Below, piece after piece: positions 54,551 through 62,363 of a stretch of DNA of 64,000 nt. The DNA comes from Palsa-883 sp963847615 (GTDB lineage Bacteria; Pseudomonadota; Alphaproteobacteria; Acetobacterales; Acetobacteraceae). Positions within the stretch are counted from its first letter, which is position 1, and every line of letters begins with the position of its first letter. The stretch covers positions 62,001 to 126,000 of the forward strand of contig CAWKAN010000018.1 of the NCBI GenBank assembly GCA_963847615.1, read 5' to 3'. The notes under the pieces were generated by a model. It saw nothing but the letters and a program-made list of their open reading frames with translations, was not told the DNA's origin and made no database searches. A program made the translations under genes and the position numbers.

Positions 54551-55468
54551 CTATGCAAACAACCGCACCAGCCGATCGAACTCGGCGATGCTGAGCGTCT
54601 CGGCGCGCCGGTCGGCGGCGATGCCGGCTGCGCTCAGCAGCGCCTCGCCGCCGGCGTTGCGCAGCGCGCCGCGCAGCATCTTGCGCCGCTGGCCGAACGC
54701 CGCGGCGGTCAGCCGCTCCATGCGCGCGAACAGCGCCGGATCGGGTTGTTGCGGATGCGGCGTCAGCACCACGACCGCGGAGTGCACCGCCGGCGGCGGC
54801 ACGAACGCGGCGGGCGGCAGGCGCAGCGCCAGCGTCGCCGCGCAGGTCCATTGCGCCAGGACCGACAGCCTTCCGTAGGCGCGGGTGCCCGGGGCGGCGC
54901 AAATCCGCTCCGCCACTTCGAGCTGGAACATCAGCACCAAATGCTCGAAGGCGGCCGCCTGGCGCAGCCAGCCGACCAGCAGCGGCGTGGCGATGTTGTA
55001 GGGCAGGTTGGCGACGATCACCCGCGGCGGCGGCACCAGCGCCACCAGGTCGGTCTTGATCGCGTCGGCCGCGACCACGTGCAGCCGGCCCTGGCTCTGC
55101 GCCGCCAATTCGTGCATCGCCGCGACCGCGCGCGGATCGACCTCGATCGCGGTGACCGCGGCCGCCGCGGTCTGCAGCAGCGCGCGGGTCAGGCCGCCGG
55201 GGCCGGGCCCGATCTCGATCACCTGCCGCCCGGCCAGCTCGCCAGCCGCGCGCGCGATCCGCCCGGTCAGGTTGCCGTCCAGCAGGAAGTGCTGGCCGAG
55301 CGAACGGCGGGCATCCAGCCCGTGCCGCGCGATCACCTCGCGCAATGGCGGCAGGCGGGGGATGCCAGGCCGGGGCAGCCCAGGCTGGGGTGTGCCAGAC
55401 TCGAGCGTGCCAGACTCGGCCGTGCCAGACTCGGCCGTGCCAGGCTGGGGCGTGCCAGGCTCGGGCAT
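54551..55468 (-). CDS. rsmA: 16S rRNA dimethyladenosine transferase KsgA/RsmA
   Basis: Dimethylates two adjacent adenines near the 3' end of 16S rRNA. 305 residues from ATG 55468. Motifs: ARRSLGQHFLLDGNLTGRIA, SAM site VIEIGPGPGGLTRALLQTAA, AIEVDPRAVAAM, catalytic VIVANLPYNIATPLL, and LMFQLEVAERICA, AFVPPPAVHSAVVVL, FGQRRKMLRGALRN. The first 36 residues are an unusual pentapeptide repeat (GTPQP, GTAES, GTLES) absent from homologues; the conserved protein starts near PPLREVIARHGLDA. It starts 5 bases after the next upstream gene. Confidence 0.95.
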   Translation of the reverse strand: MPEPGTPQPGTAESGTAESGTLESGTPQPGLPRPGIPRLPPLREVIARHGLDARRSLGQHFLLDGNLTGRIARAAGELAGRQVIEIGPGPGGLTRALLQTAAAAVTAIEVDPRAVAAMHELAAQSQGRLHVVAADAIKTDLVALVPPPRVIVANLPYNIATPLLVGWLRQAAAFEHLVLMFQLEVAERICAAPGTRAYGRLSVLAQWTCAATLALRLPPAAFVPPPAVHSAVVVLTPHPQQPDPALFARMERLTAAAFGQRRKMLRGALRNAGGEALLSAAGIAADRRAETLSIAEFDRLVRLFA

Positions 55469-55473
55469 GCGGA

Positions 55474-56169
55474 TCAGCCGGCCGTGCGCGCCGTCTTCAG
55501 CCGCGTGTACTGCAGCTGGTACAGCCCACGCCGGATCGGCGCGAGCGCGCCCGCCGCGATCAGCCGCGCCTCCGCCAGCGCCGCGTCGCACGCGGCCAGC
55601 AGCGGTGCGGCCTCGCTGCCGCCCTCCAGCAGGATCACCCAGTTGGGGATCAGCGGCTTGGCGACATCCTTCTTCTCCGCCGTCTCGATCGCCGAGGCGG
55701 CCTGGTCGGCGATCCCCAGATGCGCCCCGACGATGCCCGGCGCCTCGGCCAGCGCCGGCAGGATCTGGTGCGCCAGCAGGCGGCGCTGGTCCTCCTCCCG
55801 CCCTGGCGCGACATCGTAGCGGTAGGTCACCAGCAGCCCGCCCTGCCCGGTGCCGAACGACGCCGCCACCCGGCACAGCGAGCGCGAGGTGTCGAGGAAG
55901 CCGCCGATCGAGCGGCGCGTCCACGGCGTCGGGTCGTTCAGCCGCGCGGTGTAGTCGCTGCCGGTGTGCACCAACGGCGTGTCGGTTTCATACAGGGTGA
56001 AGAACTCGACATCGGCCTCGATCGCGCGGTAGCGCCGGCCGCGGCGGAAGCCGGCGATGCCGACGCGCTCTGGGATGTGCTCGCGGTTGTGCCACTCGTA
56101 GATGTCGTCGCGCATCTCCGGCGCCACGCCGTTCCAGATCGCGATCAGGCCCTCGCCTGCCAGGCTCAT
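55474..56169 (-). CDS. Conserved hypothetical protein, dimeric alpha/beta-barrel type
   Basis: 231 residues; not assigned to a named family with certainty. It reads like two ferredoxin-fold repeats: GLIAIWNGVAPEMRDDIYEW, HNREHIPERVGIAGFRRGRR and, in the second half, GLLVTYRYDVAPGREEDQRR and IPNWVILLEGGSEAAPLLAA. The WHNREHIPERxxIxGF motif is common in EthD-like and related stand-alone proteins. No signal peptide. Placed between mnmE and ksgA on the same strand; function unknown. Confidence 0.75.
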   Translation of the reverse strand: MSLAGEGLIAIWNGVAPEMRDDIYEWHNREHIPERVGIAGFRRGRRYRAIEADVEFFTLYETDTPLVHTGSDYTARLNDPTPWTRRSIGGFLDTSRSLCRVAASFGTGQGGLLVTYRYDVAPGREEDQRRLLAHQILPALAEAPGIVGAHLGIADQAASAIETAEKKDVAKPLIPNWVILLEGGSEAAPLLAACDAALAEARLIAAGALAPIRRGLYQLQYTRLKTARTAG

Positions 56170-56204
56170 GCTGTCCTCCCGCGGTTTTGCTGGGTGTGGA
56201 TAGC

Positions 56205-57617
56205 CTATTTGCCGATGCAGAAGTGCCGGAAGATGGTGTCGAGCAGGTCCTCGACGCCGACCTGCCCGGTGATGCGGCCCAGCGCGCGCAGCGCCAGGCG
56301 CAAATCCTCGGCGCGCAGCTCCGGCAGGTCGGCATCGGCGGCCCTGGCGAGGCAGCCGGCGGCCTCGCGCAGGGCGGCGCGATGGCGGGCGCGGGTCAGC
56401 GGCGGCGGGCCGGCGGTTTCGGTCAGGGCACGCGCCGCCGCGGCGAGGCGCGCGCGCAAGCCGTCCATCCCCGCGCCGGTGCGGACGCTGATGCCGATGG
56501 CGCCGGGCGGGACGCTGCCGCCGAGGTCGGTTTTGTTCGCGAGCAGGAGCGTCGGGGTTGGTGGGCCGACATTACCTGCTCCCCCTCCCCTTGAGGGAGG
56601 GGGTTGGGGGGAGGGGTCGATCACGCACCGGTTGGGGGGCTTCGACCCCTCCCCCCGGCCCCCTCCCTCAAGGGGAGGGGGAGAAGTATTCGCATCGCCG
56701 TCATCCGCCTCCCCCACCACGATCACCAGGTCGGCCGCCGCGGCCCGGGCGTGGGCGCGGCGCACGCCCTCGGCCTCGATCGCATCCTGCGCCGCGCGCA
56801 GCCCGGCAGTGTCCACCAGCGTCACCGGCACGCCGCCCAGCACCACGCGGGCCTCCAGCGCATCGCGCGTGGTGCCCGGCGTCGGCGCGACGATCGCCAC
56901 CTCGCGCTCGGCCAGGGCGTTCACCAGGCTGGACTTGCCGACGTTCGGCGGACCGGTGATCGCGAACACCAGCCCCTCGCGCAGCCGCTCGCCGCGCCGC
57001 CCGTCGTCGAGATGGGCGCCGATCTCCCGGCTCAGCGCGGCCAGCTCGGCGAGCGCCAAGGCCTCGGTCTCCGCCGGCAGGTCCTCGTCGGGGAAGTCGA
57101 TCAGCGCCTCCTGCTGCGCCAGCAGGAGGCGCAGCCGCTCGGCCCAGTCGCGGTAGATCGCGCCGAGCGCGCCGTCGAGCTGGCGCAGCGCCTGGGCGCG
57201 CTGGGCCGAGGTCTCCGCCTCCACCAGGTCGCCGATCGCCTCGGCCTCGATCAGGTCCAGCCGTCCGTTCAGGAAGGCGCGGCGAGTGAACTCGCCCGGC
57301 TCCGCCGGCCGCGCGCCAAGCGCCACCAGCGCGTCCGCCACGCCCTCGATCACCGCCCGCCCGCCATGCAAATGCAGTTCGGCCGCGTCCTCGCCGGTGT
57401 AGCTGGCCGGCGCCGGCAGCCACAGCACCAGCGCGTGATCGAGTTGCTCGCCCGCCGCATCGCGCAGCCGCCGCAGGCTGGCGCGCCGCGGCGGCGGCAG
57501 GCGCCCGGCCAGCGCGCGCAACAGGGCGGCGCTGTCGGGGCCGCTGAGCCGCAGCACCGCGATCGCCGCGCGCCCGGCGCCGGAGGCAATGGCGAAGATG
57601 GTGTCGTCGTGCATCAT
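56205..57617 (-). CDS. mnmE: tRNA modification GTPase MnmE with an in-frame palindromic insertion
   Basis: Forms cmnm5 modification at wobble uridine with MnmG. 470 residues from ATG 57617. N-terminal folate-binding domain (DDTIFAIASGAGRAAIAVLR; SYTGEDAAELHLHGG; GEFTRRAFLNGRLDLIEAEA), helical domain, then the G domain: G1 GPPNVGKSS (222-230), G2 PGTTRD (247-252), G3 DTAG (269-272), G4 NKTD (361-364). The C-terminal FCIGK with the catalytic Cys is intact. Residues 312-347 (PPLEGGGRGEG...PPPSRGGG) are encoded by a 105-bp palindromic repeat inserted between the strand after G3 and G4; MnmE otherwise has a short loop there. All catalytic motifs survive, so the protein is probably functional. Confidence 0.95.
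   Translation of the reverse strand: MMHDDTIFAIASGAGRAAIAVLRLSGPDSAALLRALAGRLPPPRRASLRRLRDAAGEQLDHALVLWLPAPASYTGEDAAELHLHGGRAVIEGVADALVALGARPAEPGEFTRRAFLNGRLDLIEAEAIGDLVEAETSAQRAQALRQLDGALGAIYRDWAERLRLLLAQQEALIDFPDEDLPAETEALALAELAALSREIGAHLDDGRRGERLREGLVFAITGPPNVGKSSLVNALAEREVAIVAPTPGTTRDALEARVVLGGVPVTLVDTAGLRAAQDAIEAEGVRRAHARAAAADLVIVVGEADDGDANTSPPPLEGGGRGEGSKPPNRCVIDPSPQPPPSRGGGAGNVGPPTPTLLLANKTDLGGSVPPGAIGISVRTGAGMDGLRARLAAAARALTETAGPPPLTRARHRAALREAAGCLARAADADLPELRAEDLRLALRALGRITGQVGVEDLLDTIFRHFCIGK
56579..56683. repeat. Palindromic repeat inserted in frame within mnmE
   Basis: 42-bp arms 56579-56620 and 56642-56683 (CTCCCCCTCCCCTTGAGGGA... and complement), two mismatches that are both T/G, 21-base centre. 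Total 105 bp, 35 codons. The CCCTCCCTTGAGGGAGGG type is a known intergenic palindrome style in alphaproteobacteria. Confidence 0.95.
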
Positions 57618-57667
57618 GCGATGCTGGCTAGGGCACGGATGTGCGATCCAAGCCGGAAGCCGCGCCG

Positions 57668-58027
57668 TCAATCCTGGTAGAACGGCGCTGTGTCGATGGC
57701 GACCGAATCGATCTCGGGGCTGCCGGTCTCCGAGAAATGTCCCTTGAATCTGCCGGTGAAGGCGTCCGAAGTGGCGAGGGCCTCGCCATTGTCTCTGCCA
57801 AATTCCAGCCCGACGTAGACATTCATGAGGCCCTCGAACTCGTCCTCGGCGATGGTCACGGCCGCAGGGTCAACCTCGATTCCATCCAGCAGGGTGTGGT
57901 CTGACAGCTTGCTCAGTTCGGACCAGTACGGCGAGGCCGCCAGGGGGAAGTCTTGGACTGCATCGACAATCTGATGGATCCGTTGGTTCTTGCCAGGCTG
58001 AACGGACGCAGATCTGCGGGCGACCAT
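57668..58027 (-). CDS. Small hypothetical partner of the FRG-domain gene
   Basis: 119 residues, not recognised. Acidic C-terminal half (TIAEDEFEGLMNVYVGLEFG; FSETGSPEIDSVAIDTAPFY). It begins 11 bases after the FRG gene stop, so the two are cotranscribed. Base composition of both genes is visibly lower in GC than mnmE and ndk on either side, which supports joint transfer. It could be an antidote or partner of the FRG protein, but nothing in the sequence proves that. Confidence 0.75.
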   Translation of the reverse strand: MVARRSASVQPGKNQRIHQIVDAVQDFPLAASPYWSELSKLSDHTLLDGIEVDPAAVTIAEDEFEGLMNVYVGLEFGRDNGEALATSDAFTGRFKGHFSETGSPEIDSVAIDTAPFYQD

Positions 58028-58038
58028 CGCAAGCCTCC

Positions 58039-58761
58039 TTAGTAATCAAACCTGCCGATCGCGATGCTGCGATCGAACTGCCACGAGAGGGTCTCACATA
58101 CCCCATCCAGATCGGCCTTTATATGGGAAGGATCGATCCCGAGGTAGAAGAGCCGGCGTCGGAAGAATGCGCGATGGGTGCGGCCGACGTCGAAACTGTC
58201 GGCACGCGGCGGGGTCCAAGGTTCGGCCGGTTGCGGATGAACCGTAAAAAATCCGCGCTGTGATACAATTCGCCGCGCGACGTGGGCTGGAACAAAGAAC
58301 GCGACGGGACCTCTGTACGTCATGGGATCGCCAATTTCCGTATCATCGATGCGGTCACGCGCCCGCACGGCATAGACGCGCGCGGTGGTATCCTGTGGGG
58401 GCGACGACACCGCGAAATAGGCGGCGACCAGTGGGTTGGAGGTCCAGTCCAGCAACCGTGTCGGTAGCCCGTGGTGCTGGGCGAGCGCAAGACTGTCCCA
58501 GATCGATAAACCCCGCGTGTCGAGGAATTGTGCGGCTCGGCGCCGAAAATTCTCGAACAGTTTCCGTTCCAATTTCGGGTCGTAGCGGTCTGGATCTCGT
58601 CCGATCTTGGGCAACAGCAAATGCCTCTCGGCATCCCCGACACCACGAAACATCCAAAACGATTGGGCATGCCGGTCAACAAACGCCATGAACTCGCGCC
58701 AGCGTCTCTCGTTGATCTGACGGGCGCCTTGCGCCGCCGACGCTTGGCTGGGCGCTCTCAT
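58039..58761 (-). CDS. FRG-domain protein
   Basis: 240 residues. The FRG domain (named after its FRG motif) is clear: SFWMFRGVGDAERHLLLPKI, LERKLFENFRRRAAQFLDTR, and the hallmark LALAQHHGLPTRLLDWTSNP then LVAAYFAVSSP, VYAVRARDRIDD, FVPAHVARRIVSQRGFFTVH. FRG proteins are widespread, often next to defence genes; a nucleotide-binding or ADP-ribosyl-related role has been suggested for the fold but the biochemical activity is not settled as far as I know. It sits with its small partner in a gap between ndk and mnmE. Confidence 0.88.
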   Translation of the reverse strand: MRAPSQASAAQGARQINERRWREFMAFVDRHAQSFWMFRGVGDAERHLLLPKIGRDPDRYDPKLERKLFENFRRRAAQFLDTRGLSIWDSLALAQHHGLPTRLLDWTSNPLVAAYFAVSSPPQDTTARVYAVRARDRIDDTEIGDPMTYRGPVAFFVPAHVARRIVSQRGFFTVHPQPAEPWTPPRADSFDVGRTHRAFFRRRLFYLGIDPSHIKADLDGVCETLSWQFDRSIAIGRFDY

Positions 58762-58807
58762 GGTTGAAACTCAAGCACGATGTTGGCCGGATGCGGCGGG
58801 TCCGGCG

Positions 58808-59230
58808 CTAGCCGACGATCTCGATGCCCGAGAAGAAGAACGCGATCTCGATCGCGGCGTTCTCCGCGCTGTCCGAACCATGTACCGTGTTGGCCTCGAT
58901 GCTCTCGGCGAACTGCGCGCGGATCGTGCCCGGTGCGGCATTCGCCGGATTGGTGGCGCCCATGATCTCGCGGTTGCGCGCGACGGCGTTGTCGCCCTCC
59001 AGCACCTGGGCGACAACCGGGCCGGAGATCATGAAATTCACCAGGTCGCGAAAGAAGCCGCGCTCACGGTGCACGCCATAGAATGCCTCGGCCTGCGCCT
59101 GGCTGAGCCATAGCCGCTTCTGCGCGACGATGCGCAGCCCGGCCGCCTCCAGGCAGGCGTTGACCTTGCCGGTCAGGTTGCGCCGCGTGGCGTCGGGCTT
59201 GATGATCGACAGCGTGCGCTCGGTGGCCAT
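58808..59230 (-). CDS. ndk: Nucleoside diphosphate kinase
   Basis: Equilibrates nucleoside di- and triphosphates through a phospho-His intermediate. 140 residues, standard length. Motifs: ERTLSIIKPDATRRNLTGKV, FYGVHRERGFFRDLVNFMIS, GPVVAQVLEGDNAVARNREI, MGATNPANAAPGTIRAQFAE and the active-site NTVHGSDSAENAAIEIAFFF. Divergent from flgF; a giant palindromic element lies between. Confidence 0.97.
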   Translation of the reverse strand: MATERTLSIIKPDATRRNLTGKVNACLEAAGLRIVAQKRLWLSQAQAEAFYGVHRERGFFRDLVNFMISGPVVAQVLEGDNAVARNREIMGATNPANAAPGTIRAQFAESIEANTVHGSDSAENAAIEIAFFFSGIEIVG

Positions 59231-59315
59231 GGGCTGGTTCCTCGGTCTTTCCGTGGGTGGCGCGGCGCTTTAGACGGTCTGCCCCGGCCGTTCAACCCCG
59301 CGGTGGAAGTAAGAG

Positions 59316-59589
59316 CGGGGCTTCGCCCCGGACCCCACCAAGGGGCGCTGCCCCTTGGAACCCCGCCAAGGGCGAGCCCTTGGAACCCTTCACTGGGAGT
59401 GTGGGGAGGGGCAGGGGGCGGGTGGGCGAGGCGAAGGGGCGCCGTCCGGCATGCCGGACGGCGCCCCTTCGCCTCGCCCACCCGCCCCCTGCCCCTCCCC
59501 ACACTCCCAGTCATGAAGTCCAGAGGCTCCGCCTCTGGTGGGGGTCCAGGGGGCAACGCCCCCTGGCGGGGTTCGGGGCGGAGCCCCGA
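59316..59589. repeat. Giant palindromic element, copy 4 (perfect centre)
   Basis: 274 bp between divergent ndk and flgF. Central 59392-59511 is a perfect 120-bp palindrome: 60-bp arms, no spacer, dyad at GCATGC. Flanking hairpins GGGGCTTCGCCCC, CCAAGGGGCGCTGCCCCTTG, CCAAGGGCGAGCCCTTGG; then CCAGAGGCTCCGCCTCTGG, CCAGGGGGCAACGCCCCCTG and GGGGCGGAGCCCC. Confidence 0.97.
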
Positions 59590-59692
59590 CCTTGCTTCCT
59601 GCGCCGGGCAAGAAGTTCCGTCGCTGGGCAGGTGATGCCGGGGGGTGGCGGCCTGGGGTGCCGGAAACCGTGGCTTTCCGTGCCGCGATCCC

Positions 59693-59708
59693 TGGCACGC
59701 GGCTTGCG
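59693..59708 (+). promoter_or_regulatory. Sigma-54-type promoter upstream of flgF
   Basis: TGGCAC-N5-TTGC, with the GG and GC dinucleotides at the -24/-12 spacing. It would start transcription about 24 bases before the flgF ATG at 59742. Sigma-54 control of flagellar genes is established in several alphaproteobacteria (Caulobacter); for this organism it is inference. Confidence 0.55.
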
Positions 59709-59741
59709 GAGCATTGGCCCGGACAGCGAACCGGACCAGCC

Positions 59742-60482
59742 ATGAACCTCGCCAGCAGCGTCGCCGCTTCTCGCCTGATCGCCGCCCAGCGGGTGATGGA
59801 CGTCACGGCGGACAACATCGCCAACGCCGACACCCCGGGTTTCAAGGCCGAGCGGATGCAGTTCGCCGATTGGCTCAGCCGGCAGGGCGGTGCCGGCCAG
59901 GCGGCCGGCGAGGCGTCGATCGCCTACGTGCAGGACCGTGCCACCTGGCGCGACACGGCCGCCGGCGCGCTGACCCATACCGGCAACCCGTTCGACCTGG
60001 CGTTGACCAGCACCGGGTATTTCACGGTGGCGACGTCGAACGGGCCGCGGCTGACCCGCAACGGGCGGTTCGGGCCGATGCCCGACGGCACGCTGGCCGA
60101 CATGTCGGGCAACGCGGTGCTGGACACCGCCGGCCAGCCGATCCGGCTGTCGCCCGCCGACACCGTCGTGACGATCGCCGGCGACGGCACCGTGTCCAGC
60201 CAGAACGGCCAGCTCGGCAAGATCGGCGTGGTGGCGCCGAGCGACCCGCTGCGGATCACCGCCGAGGGCGGCACGCTGTTCCGCGCCGACGTGCCGACCG
60301 CGCCGGTCGCCGCGCCCGGCGTGGTGCAGGGCACGGTGGAGGACTCCAACGTCCAGCCGGTGCTGGAGATGACGCGGATGATGGACGGGTTGCGGCAGTT
60401 CCAGTTCGTCAGCGAGCTGATCCAGGCCGAGAACGACCGCCAGCAGTCGGCGATCGACAAGCTGCTGCCGCAAGGCTCGTGA
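59742..60482 (+). CDS. flgF: Flagellar basal-body rod protein FlgF
   Basis: 246-residue proximal rod protein from ATG 59742. Rod/hook N-terminal motif QRVMDVTADNIANADTPGFK, the FlgF/FlgG central region NPFDLALTSTGYFTVATSNG and PRLTRNGRFGPMPDGTLAD, and the conserved C-terminus VVQGTVEDSNVQPVLEMTRM then LIQAENDRQQSAIDKLL. First gene of flgF-flgG-flgA-flgH. Confidence 0.95.
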   Translation: MNLASSVAASRLIAAQRVMDVTADNIANADTPGFKAERMQFADWLSRQGGAGQAAGEASIAYVQDRATWRDTAAGALTHTGNPFDLALTSTGYFTVATSNGPRLTRNGRFGPMPDGTLADMSGNAVLDTAGQPIRLSPADTVVTIAGDGTVSSQNGQLGKIGVVAPSDPLRITAEGGTLFRADVPTAPVAAPGVVQGTVEDSNVQPVLEMTRMMDGLRQFQFVSELIQAENDRQQSAIDKLLPQGS

Positions 60483-60540
60483 GCGGCGCGGCGGAACCGA
60501 TACCAGCGAATATGCAACGGACAACCCAGGGAATCGACGC

Positions 60541-61326
60541 ATGCGTTCATTGGACATCGCCGGCACCGGGATGCAGGCACAGCAGACCAACGTGGAAGTC
60601 ATTTCCAACAACATCGCCAACATGACCACCACCGGGTTCAAGCGCAACCGCGCCGAGTTCCAGGATCTGATCTACCAGAACCTGCGCGTGGTCGGCTCCA
60701 ACAGTTCCGATACCGGCACCATCGTGCCGTCCGGCGCGCAGGTCGGGCTGGGGGTGAAGACCGCGGCGGTCTACCGCATCAACGAGCAGGGCAACCTGCA
60801 GCAGACCTCGAACACGCTGGACATGGCGATCCAGGGCAACGGCTATTTCCAGGTCACCCTGCCGTCGGGCGAGACCGCCTATACCCGCGACGGCACCTTC
60901 GGCCTGGCGCCCGACGGCACCATCGTCACCGCCGACGGCTACACGGTGCAGCCGGGGCTGCAGATCCCGCCGGCGGCGACCAGCGTGACGGTGAACACCT
61001 CCGGGCAGATCCAGGTGACGCTGCAGGGCCAGACCGCGCCGACCACGGTCGGGCAGTTGCAGTTGGCGACCTTTCCCAACGACGCCGGGTTGGCCGCGCA
61101 GGGGGACAACCTGCTGCTGCAGACCGCGGCGTCCGGCGCGCCGGTGGCCGGCAACCCCGCCACCACCGGCTTCGGCACGGTGATGCAGGGCTTCATCGAG
61201 ACCTCCAACGTCAACGTGGTGACCGAGATCACCAACCTGATCACCGCCCAGCGCGCCTACGAAATGAACAGCCGGGTGATCACCACCAGCGACGACATGC
61301 TGTCAACCCTGACCAACCTGCGGTGA
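60541..61326 (+). CDS. flgG: Flagellar distal rod protein FlgG
   Basis: 261 residues, exactly the family length. MRSLDIAGTGMQAQQTNVEV, then ISNNIANMTTTGFKRNRAEF, the rod-specific YQNLRVVGSNSSDTG, NTLDMAIQGNGYFQVTLPSG, AYTRDGTFGLAPDGTIVTAD, and the C-terminal GFIETSNVNVVTEITNLITA plus QRAYEMNSRVITTSDDML. It overlaps flgA by 4 bases when GTG 61323 is used as the flgA start. Confidence 0.97.
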   Translation: MRSLDIAGTGMQAQQTNVEVISNNIANMTTTGFKRNRAEFQDLIYQNLRVVGSNSSDTGTIVPSGAQVGLGVKTAAVYRINEQGNLQQTSNTLDMAIQGNGYFQVTLPSGETAYTRDGTFGLAPDGTIVTADGYTVQPGLQIPPAATSVTVNTSGQIQVTLQGQTAPTTVGQLQLATFPNDAGLAAQGDNLLLQTAASGAPVAGNPATTGFGTVMQGFIETSNVNVVTEITNLITAQRAYEMNSRVITTSDDMLSTLTNLR

Positions 61327-62363
61327 GCATGATGCGCATCCTGTCCTTGCCCGGCCTGCTGGCCTGTGCCGTCCCGCTGGCCTGCGTCGCGACGCTGGCC
61401 TGCGTCGCCCCCCTGGCCAACATCGCCCGCCCGGCCGAGGCGGCGACGCTGCGGACGATGACCACGCTGCACGGGCCGCGGGTGAAATTGTCCGACCTGT
61501 TCGACGATGCCGGCGCCAATGCCGAGCGGGTGCTGGGGCCCGGCCCGGTGCCGGGCGGGCGCATCGTGGTGGAGGCGGCGCAGCTCGCCGCCATCGCGCA
61601 CCAGTTCGACGTGGACTGGCGCCCGGCGTCCAGCGCCGACCGCGCGGTGCTTGACTGGCCGGGCGAGCCGCTGCGGCGCGAGGCGGCGATGGGCGCCCTG
61701 CGTGACGCGCTGGCGGCGTCCGGGGTGCGCCCGGAGAATTGCGAGATCGAGCTGTCCGGCTTCACGCCGCCGCTGGTGCCGCTTGGCGCGGCACCGCACC
61801 CGCTGGTCTCCCAGCTTGACTATGACCGCGCCTCGGGCCGGTTCAGCGCGGTGTTGTCGGTCAGCGCCGATGGCCTGGCGCCGATCAGCACGCGCATCAC
61901 CGGGCGGGTGGACGAGATGATCGACCTGCCGGTGGCCACCGCGCGGTTGCCGGCCGGCGCGGTGCTGCGGGCCGAGGACGTGCACATGGCGCGCGTCAGC
62001 GCCGTCGCGGCGAACCGCGGCGTGGCGCGCCAGGCGACCGAGGCGATCGGCCGGCAGCTGCGCCACCAGGTGGCCGCCGGCCAGCCGCTGGCGCTGTCCA
62101 ACCTGGCCGCGCCGCAACTGGTGCGCCGCGGGGCCGAGGTGCAGATGGTGTTGGACAGCCCCGGCATCGTGCTGACCGCCCAGGGCCAGGCGATGGAGGC
62201 CGGCGCGGTTGGCGAGCGTATCCACGTGCTGAACCCGGTGTCGCACGCGGTGATCGAGGCCGAGGTGATCGGCCCCGGCCGCGTCCGGGTCGCGCCCGGC
62301 GGGCTGTCGATGCTGGCGGCCGCGCGGGCCAACCGCGCCGCCGGGCAGGAGGTGGTCCGGTGA
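61323..62363 (+). CDS. flgA: Flagella basal-body P-ring formation protein FlgA
   Basis: Periplasmic chaperone for P-ring assembly. 346 residues from GTG 61323, or two fewer from ATG 61329. Signal peptide LLACAVPLACVATLACVAPL, ending near RPAEAATL. N-terminal FlgA domains, then the conserved SAF-like C-terminal part: LPAGAVLRAEDVHMARVSAV, QATEAIGRQLRHQVAAGQPL, VRRGAEVQMVLDSPGIVLTA, QGQAMEAGAVGERIHVLNPV. Longer than E. coli FlgA (219), as usual in alphaproteobacteria. Overlaps both neighbours by 4 bases. Confidence 0.93.
   Translation: MSMMRILSLPGLLACAVPLACVATLACVAPLANIARPAEAATLRTMTTLHGPRVKLSDLFDDAGANAERVLGPGPVPGGRIVVEAAQLAAIAHQFDVDWRPASSADRAVLDWPGEPLRREAAMGALRDALAASGVRPENCEIELSGFTPPLVPLGAAPHPLVSQLDYDRASGRFSAVLSVSADGLAPISTRITGRVDEMIDLPVATARLPAGAVLRAEDVHMARVSAVAANRGVARQATEAIGRQLRHQVAAGQPLALSNLAAPQLVRRGAEVQMVLDSPGIVLTAQGQAMEAGAVGERIHVLNPVSHAVIEAEVIGPGRVRVAPGGLSMLAAARANRAAGQEVVR

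Noticed and set aside
55469..55924. N-terminal extension of KsgA to 457 codons
   Set aside because: The extra part lies antisense-frame over the upstream 231-residue gene and has no homology-like features.
59257..59745. Open frames across palindromic copies (GRGRGRVGEAKGRRP-type proteins)
   Set aside because: The same pseudo-proteins recur on both strands in all five copies because the repeat has few stops; no independent coding signs.
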